A stretch of 64,000 nucleotides of DNA from the NCBI GenBank assembly GCA_910578515.1, contig CAJTQR010000002.1, positions 372,001-436,000 of the forward strand, written 5' to 3'. Below the pieces are notes generated by a model that did no database searches, was not told the origin of the DNA, and was given only the letters and a program-made list of their open reading frames with translations. The position numbers were made by a program, and so were the translations under genes. Shown one piece after another: positions 57,603 through 64,000 of the stretch. The DNA comes from an uncultured Duncaniella sp. Its GTDB lineage: Bacteria; Bacteroidota; Bacteroidia; Bacteroidales; Muribaculaceae. Within the stretch, counting starts at the first letter, position 1, and each line of letters starts with the position of its first letter.

Positions 57603-59096
57603 TCACGCTTCATCTTCTTTGATGATTAGCAGCACATCTTTCTTCTGGAGGGTGAGGCGTCCGTTTGGCACCATGTATTTGTCGCCGCGCTTCACCATCA
57701 TTACCAGAGAACCTTGCGGCAGATTCATGTCGCGCAATGTATTTCCTTGCTTAAGTAGTTTGTCGGTAAGCGTAAGTGTCTCTAAAGATGTTGACAGCTC
57801 CTCAGGTAGTTCAACTCCGAAGTCGCTTTCGTCAGCCGAGGTCTCGGCTGTGAGATGCAATTTCTTGGCACTCGCGATTACCGAGGTGCCTTGCAGTACA
57901 AGCGAAAGGAGAGTGACGAAGAAGACGATGTTGAATATCTGAGATGCGCCCTCTATATTGGCTACCACCGGATAAGTTGCGAAAATTATGGGAACGGCTC
58001 CGCGGAGTCCTACCCACGACACAAAGCATTTAGCTTTGAAGGTGATGTGACGCAGAGGTGCGAGACATGCGAATACTGCCAGTGGGCGTCCGAGAAGTAT
58101 CATGAATATACCTATCAAGAGTGATACCGGTGCCACTGTGAGCATCTCGTGAGGATTGACAAGAAGACCAAGCATGAGGAATACCACTATCTGTGACAGC
58201 CAGGACATGCCGCTCATGAACTTGCCTATGCCGCGACCGCAGGGCACACGTTTGTTGCCGAGATAGATACCACATAGGTATACGGCGAGATAACCGTTGC
58301 CTTGCAGCGCTGTGGCTATTGCAAAAGTGAAGAATACCGAGGCTAAGGTAAGTATTGATATCATGGATGAAGCCTGGTCGATATCCTCCTTGACATTTAC
58401 CGCGCCATGTGTCCCAATCTTGCGGTAACAGTTTATGAGCCATCGTGTCACAGCTCCCATTATCCATCCGGCAGCGCCGCCGATACCAAACTGCAGGGCG
58501 AGTTGCCATATCAACGTGAGGCCCGACAGGTGACCTCCAAGTTGGATGGTCTCAATGAGGATTATGGTCAGCATGTAGGCCATAGGGTCATTAGAACCGC
58601 TTTCAAGTTCCAACATGGGACGCAGATTCTGTTTCAGATTCACGCGCTGGGTACCGAGTATACCGAACACAGAGGCGGAGTCGGTCGACGACATTGTGGC
58701 TGCCAAAAGAAGCGATGGGAGGAATGCAAAGTGGATGTTGGTCCATGACATACCTGAAAGCCACCACACAAATAGCCCCGTGAGCAGTGCGGTGAGCAGC
58801 ACTCCTACAGTCGAGAGTACCAATCCCGGTACCACAACAGGACGTATGGATGAAATCTTGGTGTCGAGACCGCCTGAGAAGAGGATGATACACAGGGCTA
58901 TCATCCCGATGAACTGCGCAATGTGCATATTGCTGAACTCAACTCCGAGTCCGTCAGTGCCGAAAGCCATTCCTACCAGAAGGAATATAAGCAACAGAGG
59001 GAGACCGATGCGATAGCTTGTCTTACCCATGAGCACTCCTGCCATGAGCAGGCAGGAACCGATGAGGAGTACGTTTTCAGTTGAGATTGAATGCAT
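57603..59096 (-). CDS. CPA1-type potassium/proton antiporter with C-terminal TrkA_C domain
   Basis: 497 residues: about 12 transmembrane segments over residues 1-400, then a cytoplasmic TrkA_C-like domain (LTDKLLKQGNTLRDMNLPQGSLVMMVKRGDKYMVPNGRLTLQKKDVLLI). Antiporter motifs include ALCIILFSGGLDT, AATMSSTDSASVFGIL, LELESGSNDPMAYML (the conserved ND/SGxND core) and LRGAVPIIFATYP. The layout is that of NhaP2/CvrA-like K+/H+ antiporters, which keep cytoplasmic K+ and pH in balance. It may be cotranscribed with the Rieske-like and SRPBCC genes upstream on the same strand. Confidence 0.93.
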   Translation of the reverse strand: MHSISTENVLLIGSCLLMAGVLMGKTSYRIGLPLLLIFLLVGMAFGTDGLGVEFSNMHIAQFIGMIALCIILFSGGLDTKISSIRPVVVPGLVLSTVGVLLTALLTGLFVWWLSGMSWTNIHFAFLPSLLLAATMSSTDSASVFGILGTQRVNLKQNLRPMLELESGSNDPMAYMLTIILIETIQLGGHLSGLTLIWQLALQFGIGGAAGWIMGAVTRWLINCYRKIGTHGAVNVKEDIDQASSMISILTLASVFFTFAIATALQGNGYLAVYLCGIYLGNKRVPCGRGIGKFMSGMSWLSQIVVFLMLGLLVNPHEMLTVAPVSLLIGIFMILLGRPLAVFACLAPLRHITFKAKCFVSWVGLRGAVPIIFATYPVVANIEGASQIFNIVFFVTLLSLVLQGTSVIASAKKLHLTAETSADESDFGVELPEELSTSLETLTLTDKLLKQGNTLRDMNLPQGSLVMMVKRGDKYMVPNGRLTLQKKDVLLIIKEDEA

Positions 59097-59153
59097 GGCA
59101 ATTTGATGGGATGATATGGGATGGTGTGAAAATCCAGGGAGAGGATGATATTG

Positions 59154-59660
59154 TTATCGTGTGACGACCTTATACTCAGTGGCACCCCCGGACACTACGG
59201 AATATCTGGTAAGACTGTAGCCTTTGTCGCTCGCCGGTCCGGAGCGTGGTTTGCCATAGTTGGTGAATATGTCATAAGTACTGCCACATACCGGGCATTC
59301 GGCAAAAAGTTCACCGTTGGGAACGGAGACACGAATGCCTGGACGCGCTTCGTAAGGGCATGCAAGGTCGTAGGCGAGCACATCGCCAAGCACATCTGTG
59401 ACCAGAAGCAACCCTCCGTAACCAGTCCGGTCAAGGGTTGTGTATGGAAAATCGGTAGGGATGTGCTCGGTTCGTGTGAGAATATAGCTGCGATGGTCTG
59501 CTGCAGCACCTTTCACGCCGTATATATTCCAGTCGCCCACAGTGTGAAATGTCAGATGTACTTCGGAATATGGTATCCGGTTGTCGTCGACAGAGTGGCA
59601 TGCTGAAATGACTGCTCCGGAAAGGATGATGAGCAGAAGGAGAAGAGAATGCCGCATCAA
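59154..59660 (-). CDS. Rieske-like lipoprotein lacking the histidine ligands
   Basis: 168 residues. The signal peptide ends AVISAC (Cys near residue 21), so a lipoprotein. The C-terminal half follows a Rieske layout: VLAYDLACPYEARPGIRVSV, then AECPVCGSTYDIFTNYGKPRSGPA. In true Rieske proteins the ligands are C-x-H and C-x-x-H; here the matching positions are C-P-Y and C-P-V-C, so both His are replaced. It therefore cannot hold a classical Rieske cluster; a Cys-based metal site or a structural role is possible. It overlaps the SRPBCC gene by 4 bp. The fold call rests on the spacing and the GKPRSGPA tail. Confidence 0.7.
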   Translation of the reverse strand: MMRHSLLLLLIILSGAVISACHSVDDNRIPYSEVHLTFHTVGDWNIYGVKGAAADHRSYILTRTEHIPTDFPYTTLDRTGYGGLLLVTDVLGDVLAYDLACPYEARPGIRVSVPNGELFAECPVCGSTYDIFTNYGKPRSGPASDKGYSLTRYSVVSGGATEYKVVTR

Positions 59661-60076
59661 TGGAACAGTGATGTGAAGACTTCTCCGAATTTATCGGCTG
59701 CTTCCTGAATTTTGCCGCCGATAAACGGACGGAGCATTGCAGGAATTTCGATGTCGATTTTCGGGGTGAGCGAGGTAGAGTCGGCCGAGGCGCTTTCCAG
59801 GTCAAGACTGAGTTTCAAGGGCACAGGTGAACCTTCGGCTGAGAAACCTACATGGGAGGGTGCGGTGCATTCGGTGATGCGGAATACCAACTGTCCGATT
59901 GATGGAGCGTTCATCTTCACGCATTCACCATCAAACTCTACTCCTTGCATTTTTGCTCTTTGCTCTTCCGGAAGCTGTTCGATGAGGGGTTGATACTGGG
60001 CGAGGTCTGATACTTTTGCGTATATATCCTCTATGGGGCGTGGGAGAGTTACTGATTTTCCTGAATAAGTTGACAT
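59657..60076 (-). CDS. SRPBCC family protein
   Basis: 139 residues, cytoplasmic. It begins TYSGKSVTLPRPIEDIYAKVSDLAQYQPLIEQLPE, the strand-helix start of the SRPBCC (START/Bet v 1-like) hydrophobic-cavity fold. FRITECTAPSHVGFSAEGS and KIDIEIPAMLRPFIGGKIQEAADKFGEVF complete the sheet and the long C-terminal helix. It binds or transfers a hydrophobic ligand; nothing more specific is visible. It lies downstream of pyrE on the same strand, behind a terminator hairpin. Confidence 0.82.
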   Translation of the reverse strand: MSTYSGKSVTLPRPIEDIYAKVSDLAQYQPLIEQLPEEQRAKMQGVEFDGECVKMNAPSIGQLVFRITECTAPSHVGFSAEGSPVPLKLSLDLESASADSTSLTPKIDIEIPAMLRPFIGGKIQEAADKFGEVFTSLFH

Positions 60077-60101
60077 ATATGTGGATTTGTATGATTAACA
60101 T

Positions 60102-60144
60102 TCAGAGCCACCAAGTGGGCTTTGGCTCGGCTTGGTGGCTCTGA
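60102..60144. terminator. Terminator hairpin after pyrE
   Basis: TCAGAGCCACCAAG (60102-60115) pairs perfectly with CTTGGTGGCTCTGA (60131-60144), 15-nt loop. It lies between pyrE and the SRPBCC gene on the minus strand, with no strong T-run after it, so some read-through is likely. Confidence 0.65.
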
Positions 60145-60166
60145 GTAATAAGATGTGAATTATAAG

Positions 60167-60820
60167 TTATTCCTCTGTTGAAGTGGAAGCGGGGGTCCAC
60201 ATAGAGGGGTCTTTTCTCCATTCCTTGAGGGTGGCTACATCGCTTTCGCGAATGAAACCGGTCTCGAGCGCTGCAGTGATGAGCGCTGAGTAATTGGAAA
60301 GGGTGATGAGGTTGACGTTGGCATCCTTGAAACGTTTGGTGGCAACGGGGAATTCGTAGCTGAATATGGCTACCATACCTATCACTTCGCAACCTGCATT
60401 GCGGATTGCTTCAACGGCTTTAAGGCTGCTACCGCCGGTTGAAACAAGGTCCTCAATCACTACTACTTTCTGTCCGGGACGGAGGTCACCTTCGATAAGG
60501 TTTTCCAGACCGTGGTCCTTGGGAGTGGAGCGTACATACACGTAGGGGAGTCCAAGAGTATCGGAAACTAATGCTCCCTGAGCTATAGCACCTGTAGCAA
60601 CGCCGGCAATCGCATCAACATCACCGAAATTCTCGAGGATGATGCGGCTGAGCTCTACTTTGATGAAATTACGGACATCTGCGTAAGAGAGGGTCTTACG
60701 GTTATCAGTGTAAATGGGTGAGTTCCATCCTGATGCCCAAGTGAAAGGGTTTTCGGGCTGGAGCTTTATGGCACTAATCTTCAAGAGTTTTTCTGCGAGG
60801 ATAAGGTCAAGATGTTTCAT
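60167..60820 (-). CDS. pyrE: Orotate phosphoribosyltransferase PyrE
   Basis: 217 residues. The PRPP-binding loop VVVIEDLVSTGGSSLKAVEAIRNAG, FTWASGWNSPIYTDNRKTLS at the orotate end and IAGVATGAIAQGALVSDTLGLPYVYVRSTPKDHG are all intact. It makes OMP from orotate and PRPP in pyrimidine synthesis. It has a consensus promoter (60847-60877). A candidate small RNA on the same strand ends about 80 bp upstream of that promoter. Confidence 0.96.
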   Translation of the reverse strand: MKHLDLILAEKLLKISAIKLQPENPFTWASGWNSPIYTDNRKTLSYADVRNFIKVELSRIILENFGDVDAIAGVATGAIAQGALVSDTLGLPYVYVRSTPKDHGLENLIEGDLRPGQKVVVIEDLVSTGGSSLKAVEAIRNAGCEVIGMVAIFSYEFPVATKRFKDANVNLITLSNYSALITAALETGFIRESDVATLKEWRKDPSMWTPASTSTEE

Positions 60821-60846
60821 ATTCGATACGTATAAATTTCAAACCG

Positions 60847-60877
60847 CAAAATTAGCGCATCTGACGTCGAAATGCAA
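60847..60877 (-). promoter_or_regulatory. Promoter of pyrE
   Basis: Minus-strand TTG (60877-60875), 20-bp spacer, TAATTTTG (60854-60847). Predicted leader about 20 nt. Confidence 0.65.
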
Positions 60878-60959
60878 CTTTTTTGCCAAAAAAATCTAAA
60901 AACAAAATGGGGATTTGAATTAAAAATGTTAAACGTTTTCTAAACCGACCGGAATATAA

Positions 60960-61035
60960 AAATAAAAAAAGAACTGTCTCGCGACAGCTCTTTTCCTTTT
61001 TAAACCTTTATCTTAATCTAATACTATGAAAAACA
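60960..61035 (-). ncRNA. Candidate small RNA with intrinsic terminator
   Basis: On the minus strand a -7 box (TACATTTG, 61049-61042) is followed by about 75 nt of purine-rich sequence containing TATTAGATTAAG and AAAGGTTTAAAAAGG. It ends in a hairpin: CTGTC (60974-60978 on plus) with GACAG (60983-60987), extended by AAAAGA/TCTTTT across one mismatch, and then TTTTTTTATT. Promoter, short body, terminator and no reading frame together suggest a small RNA, or a pyrE leader that terminates early. The arrangement looks familiar from other Bacteroidales, but I cannot verify that. Confidence 0.45.
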
Positions 61036-61041
61036 CACATG

Positions 61042-61049
61042 CAAATGTA
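61042..61049 (-). promoter_or_regulatory. -7 element of the candidate small RNA
   Basis: Minus-strand TACATTTG fits TAnnTTTG. No -33 TTTG at the usual spacing. Confidence 0.4.
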
Positions 61050-61199
61050 AGCATTATATTTGAAATACACATCATGTACTTATTACATTTAACAAATTTT
61101 TGCATGGAAAATGGATGAACGTAGATATTTTGACCACAAAATGATTGAACTATCTTTTATTTTGCACAGAATAAAATCTAAAATAGCGGTTTTTTGTTG

Positions 61200-61207
61200 T
61201 ACTTTTG
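61200..61207 (+). promoter_or_regulatory. -7 element of the HAD phosphatase gene
   Basis: TACTTTTG fits TAnnTTTG. Transcription should start near 61214, only about 13 nt before the likely TTG start at 61227, which rules out the in-frame TTG codons at 61194-61199. Confidence 0.5.
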
Positions 61208-61226
61208 TAAAGTAAAAATAGAAGAT

Positions 61227-62060
61227 TTGGAAAAGCGTTTGTTTATATCCGATATGGATGGTACCCTGCTCGGTGCCGATAGCAAAGTGAGCAGAGAGAG
61301 TGCGGAGATAATCAGTAGACTGTCACGTCAGGGGGCAATGATAACCGTGGCTACCGCCCGTACACCCGCTACTGTTGAGGTGCTGTTGAAGGATACTTAT
61401 ACGTCAATACCTGCCATAGTGCTGACCGGGGCCGCGATGTGGGACCGTGTGGCGCAACGTTACATCAATCCTGTACTGCATTCGCCCGATGCGCTGCCGC
61501 AACTCATGGAGACATTTCATAGTGCAGGTATTAATCCTTTTATATATGTATTGGGTGATGATGGCATGCTGAAAGTATATCATAACGGTAAAATGGACCG
61601 CCATGAGCTTAAATTTTATGAAGAGCGTGCTGACCTTGGACTCAAAAGATTCATACTCGATTCGCCGGAAGGTGATAAATGTCCCATCCCGGGTACAATT
61701 CTGGTTTTTGCCATGGGTGATGCGGAGGCTATAGAGTGTGTGGCACGGCAGCTGCGCATGGATTCCAGGCTGTCAGTGTCATGTTACCGTGATATCTTTA
61801 ATCATGATATAGCTTTCATTGAGGTGTTTGGTGCAGGAGTCTCAAAACAGAGTGCAGTGCTGAAGCTGGCTGAGATGGTAGGGGCAACGGCTATCACTGT
61901 GTATGGCGACAATCTGAATGATTTGTCCATGATGGAGGTTGCTGACGACTCGGTTGCCGTGGCTAATGCTGTGCCGGCAGTGCTTGAAAGGGCTGGGAGG
62001 CATATAGGTCCTAATACTGATTCATCAGTTGCACTCGATATTCTCAAACAGGTCGGATAA
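61227..62060 (+). CDS. Cof-type HAD-IIB family phosphatase, probable TTG start
   Basis: 277 residues if translation begins at the TTG at 61227 (protein start MEKRLFISDMDGTLLG). The first in-frame ATG (61254) lies inside the catalytic DMDGTLLG motif, so an ATG start would destroy the active site. Motif I is DMDGT, motif II TGAAMWD, and motif III/IV VYGDNLNDLSMMEVADDSVAVANA. The alpha/beta cap between them is of the Cof (C2) type. Such enzymes dephosphorylate sugar phosphates, FMN or related metabolites; the substrate is unknown. Confidence 0.88.
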   Translation: MEKRLFISDMDGTLLGADSKVSRESAEIISRLSRQGAMITVATARTPATVEVLLKDTYTSIPAIVLTGAAMWDRVAQRYINPVLHSPDALPQLMETFHSAGINPFIYVLGDDGMLKVYHNGKMDRHELKFYEERADLGLKRFILDSPEGDKCPIPGTILVFAMGDAEAIECVARQLRMDSRLSVSCYRDIFNHDIAFIEVFGAGVSKQSAVLKLAEMVGATAITVYGDNLNDLSMMEVADDSVAVANAVPAVLERAGRHIGPNTDSSVALDILKQVG

Positions 62061-62124
62061 ATATGAAAATTAACTTGTTAATGCTTTGTGTAATAGTCTA
62101 CTGACTTTGAATGTGATAAAAATA

Positions 62125-62156
62125 TTTGGAGAATTGATAAATTGTTATTAACTTTG
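62125..62156 (+). promoter_or_regulatory. Consensus promoter of the tRNA-Leu gene
   Basis: TTTG (62125-62128), 20-bp spacer, TAACTTTG (62149-62156): full match to the Bacteroidota consensus, starting about 12 nt before the mature tRNA end. Confidence 0.75.
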
Positions 62157-62174
62157 CACTCGCAAAATCAACCT

Positions 62175-62256
62175 GCGCACGTGGCGTAATTGGTAGCCGC
62201 GCTAGACTTAGGATCTAGTGTCTAACGACGTGGGGGTTCGAGTCCCTTCGTGCGCA
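62175..62256 (+). tRNA. tRNA-Leu (anticodon TAG)
   Basis: An 82-nt type II tRNA. Acceptor stem GCGCACG (62175-62181) with CGTGCGC (62249-62255), discriminator A62256, and no encoded CCA. The anticodon stem CTAGA/TCTAG carries the loop CTTAGGA, so the anticodon is TAG (62209-62211), reading CUA leucine codons and probably other CUN by wobble. The long variable arm (about 62219-62230) and GGTTCGAGTCC T-arm fit tRNA-Leu. Confidence 0.96.
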
Positions 62257-62263
62257 CGCAAAT

Positions 62264-62298
62264 AAAGCTGTTAACCATTTTGAGTTAGCAGCTTTTTT
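62264..62298 (+). terminator. Intrinsic terminator of tRNA-Leu
   Basis: AAAGCTG plus TTAAC pairs with GTTA plus CAGCTTT across a small bulge, followed by a run of T (62293-62299). Confidence 0.8.
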
Positions 62299-62336
62299 TG
62301 TGCATAAGAATCTTCGGAATACTTAGGGGTGGGTAT

Positions 62337-62378
62337 GGGTCAGTAGATTTTTCCGGTTGGTGTGTGGTGGACTGACCC
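62337..62378. other. Inverted repeat of unknown role
   Basis: GGGTCAGT (62337-62344) and ACTGACCC (62371-62378) around a 26-nt spacer in the gap between the tRNA terminator and the GH30 terminator. Could be a weak hairpin or a protein site; nothing else is visible there. Confidence 0.35.
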
Positions 62379-62411
62379 TTGATTACCTATTTGGGGGACT
62401 GTAAAATAAAA

Positions 62412-62443
62412 TCGGGTATGAATTTGTATGGATTCATACCCGA
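62412..62443. terminator. Terminator of the GH30 gene
   Basis: TCGGGTATGAAT (62412-62423) pairs perfectly with ATTCATACCCGA (62432-62443), 8-nt loop, A/T-rich on both sides, 43 bp after the GH30 stop codon. Confidence 0.75.
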
Positions 62444-62485
62444 AAATTTATGTTATGTCACAGCCTGGATTTATAGTCTGTGATA

Positions 62486-63985
62486 TTATTTTTTGATTAT
62501 AAATGTATTGAAGGAGTGGGGCTTGAGATTGGCATTCAGGTATTTGTCTCCGATTTTGACGCTGAGGGGTTTGATTGCGTCATTGTAGTTTGCCACAACA
62601 GCCAATAGCGTCCCGTCGGGATTGCGGGCGATAATCAGAGGTGTCTGTTCCTTCTCTTTGGGTGAGAATCCGATGATTTCCGCACCTGGAGCAATAACGT
62701 AGGAGAAATGCTTCACAGCGTAATATTCAGGTGTGTAGCGATAGGTGCGAGCCTCGGGGTCAAGTTCAATGAGCGCGTTCTGCTTCCAGCCCCAGGGGCT
62801 CATACCCTCTTTAGGTAAAAGGAAGTTCCAGTTGTACCATTCGTCACAACCTTTGCCGAGGTTGTCGTTGATGAGGAAAAATGTATGTTCGCCCGCTTTC
62901 CAGTCCATGCTGCCATTGCCACACTCGCTTTCCGAGCAAATATAACTGTAATCCGGGTACTGCTTGCGGATATCAGGTAGTATTTCCCGCCCTTCCCATT
63001 GGAAGGCTATTCCGTCTATGCTTTTCCGCAGACCTTCGTCGGAGAGAATTTTCTCCACGTGGTCAAGACGATTGGTGTTGAAAGTCCCGAGATACAATTT
63101 CACGTCGGGATGCTTCTCTTTAAGGGTTGGTGCTAAATAGTCGCGGTTGAAACGGATGGTACCGTCAGCTGTCCATGCGCATCCGGGGTAGGGGGTATAG
63201 CTGTAGGCTTCGTTCTGGTATATTATCATGTCGATAGGTACACCCTGCTCCTTGTATGCGTCGATAAATTTACAAAAATAATTTGCGTAAGCCTGGAGAT
63301 AGCGTGGGTCCTGAATGAAATAATCCTGGGTAGCAAGCTTGCGTGGGAACTGCCCTTTGCGCTCGCCAAGGAATTTCATCTCATCTTCGTCGATACCATC
63401 CACGGCGCCGAATAGCAGATAGTCAATCTGCGGGTCGGCATTGTTGTGGCGGCTGCTCACCACCGGGTAATCGTTGTTGATTTTCATCCAGCTTGGGGGC
63501 GACCAGGGGGATGCCCAACAGGTGAGGTCAGGGTTGTATTTCTGTGCGGCGCGAATCAGAGGGATTATGCCGCGTTTGTCGCGCTCGATGTTGAAGTAAC
63601 GGAGTTCAAGGTCTCCTTGTACCTCGTCACAACTGTACCATGAACGCCCGTAATCGTTGCAATTCATGGATACACGTCCGCGTGTGAAGCGCAGGTCACC
63701 GTCAGGCGCGAAAAGGTCGTGCATTATGCGGTCCTGCTCATCGCGCTGGAGCATCAGGAACGCGTCCCAGTCAAGTTCATTGAAAGTGGTACCCCAGGCT
63801 TTGAATTTACTTCCCTGTTCCTTACCCGAAATGGTGAGTAGAGGCTCTGTGACCGGTGTACTGGAGAGTTGCGTGCGTGATGACTGCCAGAAATCGTTGT
63901 CTGTGCTGGTGAAGCACTCGACCTTTTGTGATAGTGCGATGCCAGGTATTGCCAGACTTAGAAGCAGAATATTGAATTTATTCAT
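62486..63985 (-). CDS. Glycoside hydrolase family 30 (beta-glucosidase/glucosylceramidase-like)
   Basis: 499 residues; signal peptide ends GIALSQ. It has a (beta/alpha)8 catalytic domain with RFTRGRVSMNCNDYG, LTCWASPWSPPSWMK, the acid/base Glu259 in IYQNEAYSYTP, and a nucleophile region YICSESECGNG (Glu352 most likely, Glu354 possible). A short C-terminal beta-sandwich (PLIIARNPDGTLLAVVANYN, LKPHSFNTFIIKK) is typical of GH30. The family hydrolyses beta-glucosides, beta-1,6-glucans, glucosylceramide or related glycans; substrate cannot be fixed. It begins 15 bp from the right edge and no partner gene is visible. Confidence 0.93.
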   Translation of the reverse strand: MNKFNILLLSLAIPGIALSQKVECFTSTDNDFWQSSRTQLSSTPVTEPLLTISGKEQGSKFKAWGTTFNELDWDAFLMLQRDEQDRIMHDLFAPDGDLRFTRGRVSMNCNDYGRSWYSCDEVQGDLELRYFNIERDKRGIIPLIRAAQKYNPDLTCWASPWSPPSWMKINNDYPVVSSRHNNADPQIDYLLFGAVDGIDEDEMKFLGERKGQFPRKLATQDYFIQDPRYLQAYANYFCKFIDAYKEQGVPIDMIIYQNEAYSYTPYPGCAWTADGTIRFNRDYLAPTLKEKHPDVKLYLGTFNTNRLDHVEKILSDEGLRKSIDGIAFQWEGREILPDIRKQYPDYSYICSESECGNGSMDWKAGEHTFFLINDNLGKGCDEWYNWNFLLPKEGMSPWGWKQNALIELDPEARTYRYTPEYYAVKHFSYVIAPGAEIIGFSPKEKEQTPLIIARNPDGTLLAVVANYNDAIKPLSVKIGDKYLNANLKPHSFNTFIIKK

Positions 63986-64000
63986 GGTGAAGTGATTGAC

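Larger units (their letters stand above)
60821..61226. other. Intergenic region between pyrE and the HAD phosphatase gene
   Basis: 406 bp, AT-rich. It contains the pyrE promoter, a candidate minus-strand small RNA with promoter and terminator (60960-61049), an AAACGTTT palindrome at 60931-60938, and the HAD -7 box (61200-61207). A 30-codon plus-strand frame from ATG 61026 to TGA lacks coding character. I see nothing in 61080-61190. Confidence 0.6.

Noticed and set aside
61026..61118. 30-codon plus-strand frame starting ATGAAAAACACAC
   Set aside because: No promoter in the right place, no signal-peptide pattern or conserved features, and it overlaps the candidate minus-strand RNA's promoter.
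62337..62378. Attachment site or integrated element next to tRNA-Leu
   Set aside because: There is an inverted repeat near the tRNA, but no duplicated tRNA 3' end and no integrase gene in the visible flank.
1..64000. CRISPR arrays, prophage, insertion sequences or conjugative elements
   Set aside because: No regularly spaced repeats, transposase, integrase, phage structural or mobilisation genes were found on either strand.

Overview
This window looks like a chromosomal segment from a gut-type Bacteroidota, order Bacteroidales, and most likely Muribaculaceae or a close relative. That placement is inferred from gene content, not from a marker-gene phylogeny. The evidence is many promoters of the Bacteroidota form (TTTG, 19-21 bp, TAnnTTTG), weak dependence on Shine-Dalgarno sites, ECF sigma/FecR-type surface signalling, many TonB-dependent receptors (TBDTs), and families largely confined to the phylum (DUF3575, DUF5119, DUF4249, GLPGLI, DUF2149, calycin-like and DUF4450 proteins). 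I see no phage, insertion sequence, CRISPR array or rRNA operon.

Layout. 1-3.0 kb (minus): the start of a fimbrial locus (DUF3575 protein, DUF5119 lipoprotein, fimbrillin cut by the left edge), with a nine-C tract next to its promoter. 3.2-4.1 kb: an unrecognised charged protein gene between inverted copies of a 29-30 bp sequence. 4.2-7.8 kb: a GNAT enzyme, two unrecognised proteins, an EamA exporter and a second GNAT enzyme. 7.8-12.2 kb: a TBDT divergent from a histidine kinase/response regulator pair, with a 16-bp direct repeat of 22-bp period between them that is a likely regulator site. 12.2-28.4 kb: two ECF sigma/anti-sigma/TBDT/DUF4249 operons in mirror orientation, enclosing yaaA and a TBDT-GLPGLI-GLPGLI operon, with a third GLPGLI gene just outside. 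The first signalling operon is stripped down: its anti-sigma protein lacks the FecR domain and its receptor lacks the carboxypeptidase-regulatory-like domain.

28.5-37.6 kb (minus): a complete hmu haem operon (calycin-like lipoprotein, hmuY, hmuR, hmuS, hmuT, hmuU, hmuV), with 4-bp ATGA-type overlaps from hmuR to hmuV. HmuS is a CobN-like chelatase homologue. Divergent from the operon is a hemerythrin-LuxR regulator, a plausible redox or iron sensor. 39.0-43.2 kb: a GH43-like protein and a DUF4450 six-hairpin glycosidase. 43.3-54.1 kb: a cobalamin riboswitch with its own promoter, followed by btuB, btuG, btuF, btuC, btuD, pduO, cobQ, cobD and cbiB, which cover B12 capture, import, adenosylation and the path to adenosylcobinamide phosphate. 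Converging on it is cobU-cobT-cobS-cobC (57.0-54.1 kb), the nucleotide-loop half of the pathway, which has a short leader and no visible riboswitch. No corrin-ring genes are in the window.

57.1-64 kb: a PepSY-like protein, a CPA1-type K+/H+ antiporter, a Rieske-like lipoprotein without the His ligands, an SRPBCC protein, pyrE, a candidate small RNA, a Cof-type HAD phosphatase with a probable TTG start, tRNA-Leu(UAG), and a GH30 glycosidase.

The strongest leads for something undescribed are the mirrored ECF/TBDT/DUF4249/GLPGLI region, the HmuS-T-U-V machine with its hemerythrin-LuxR neighbour, the C-tract fimbrial promoter, the inverted-repeat-flanked gene at 3.2-4.1 kb, and the candidate small RNA upstream of pyrE.
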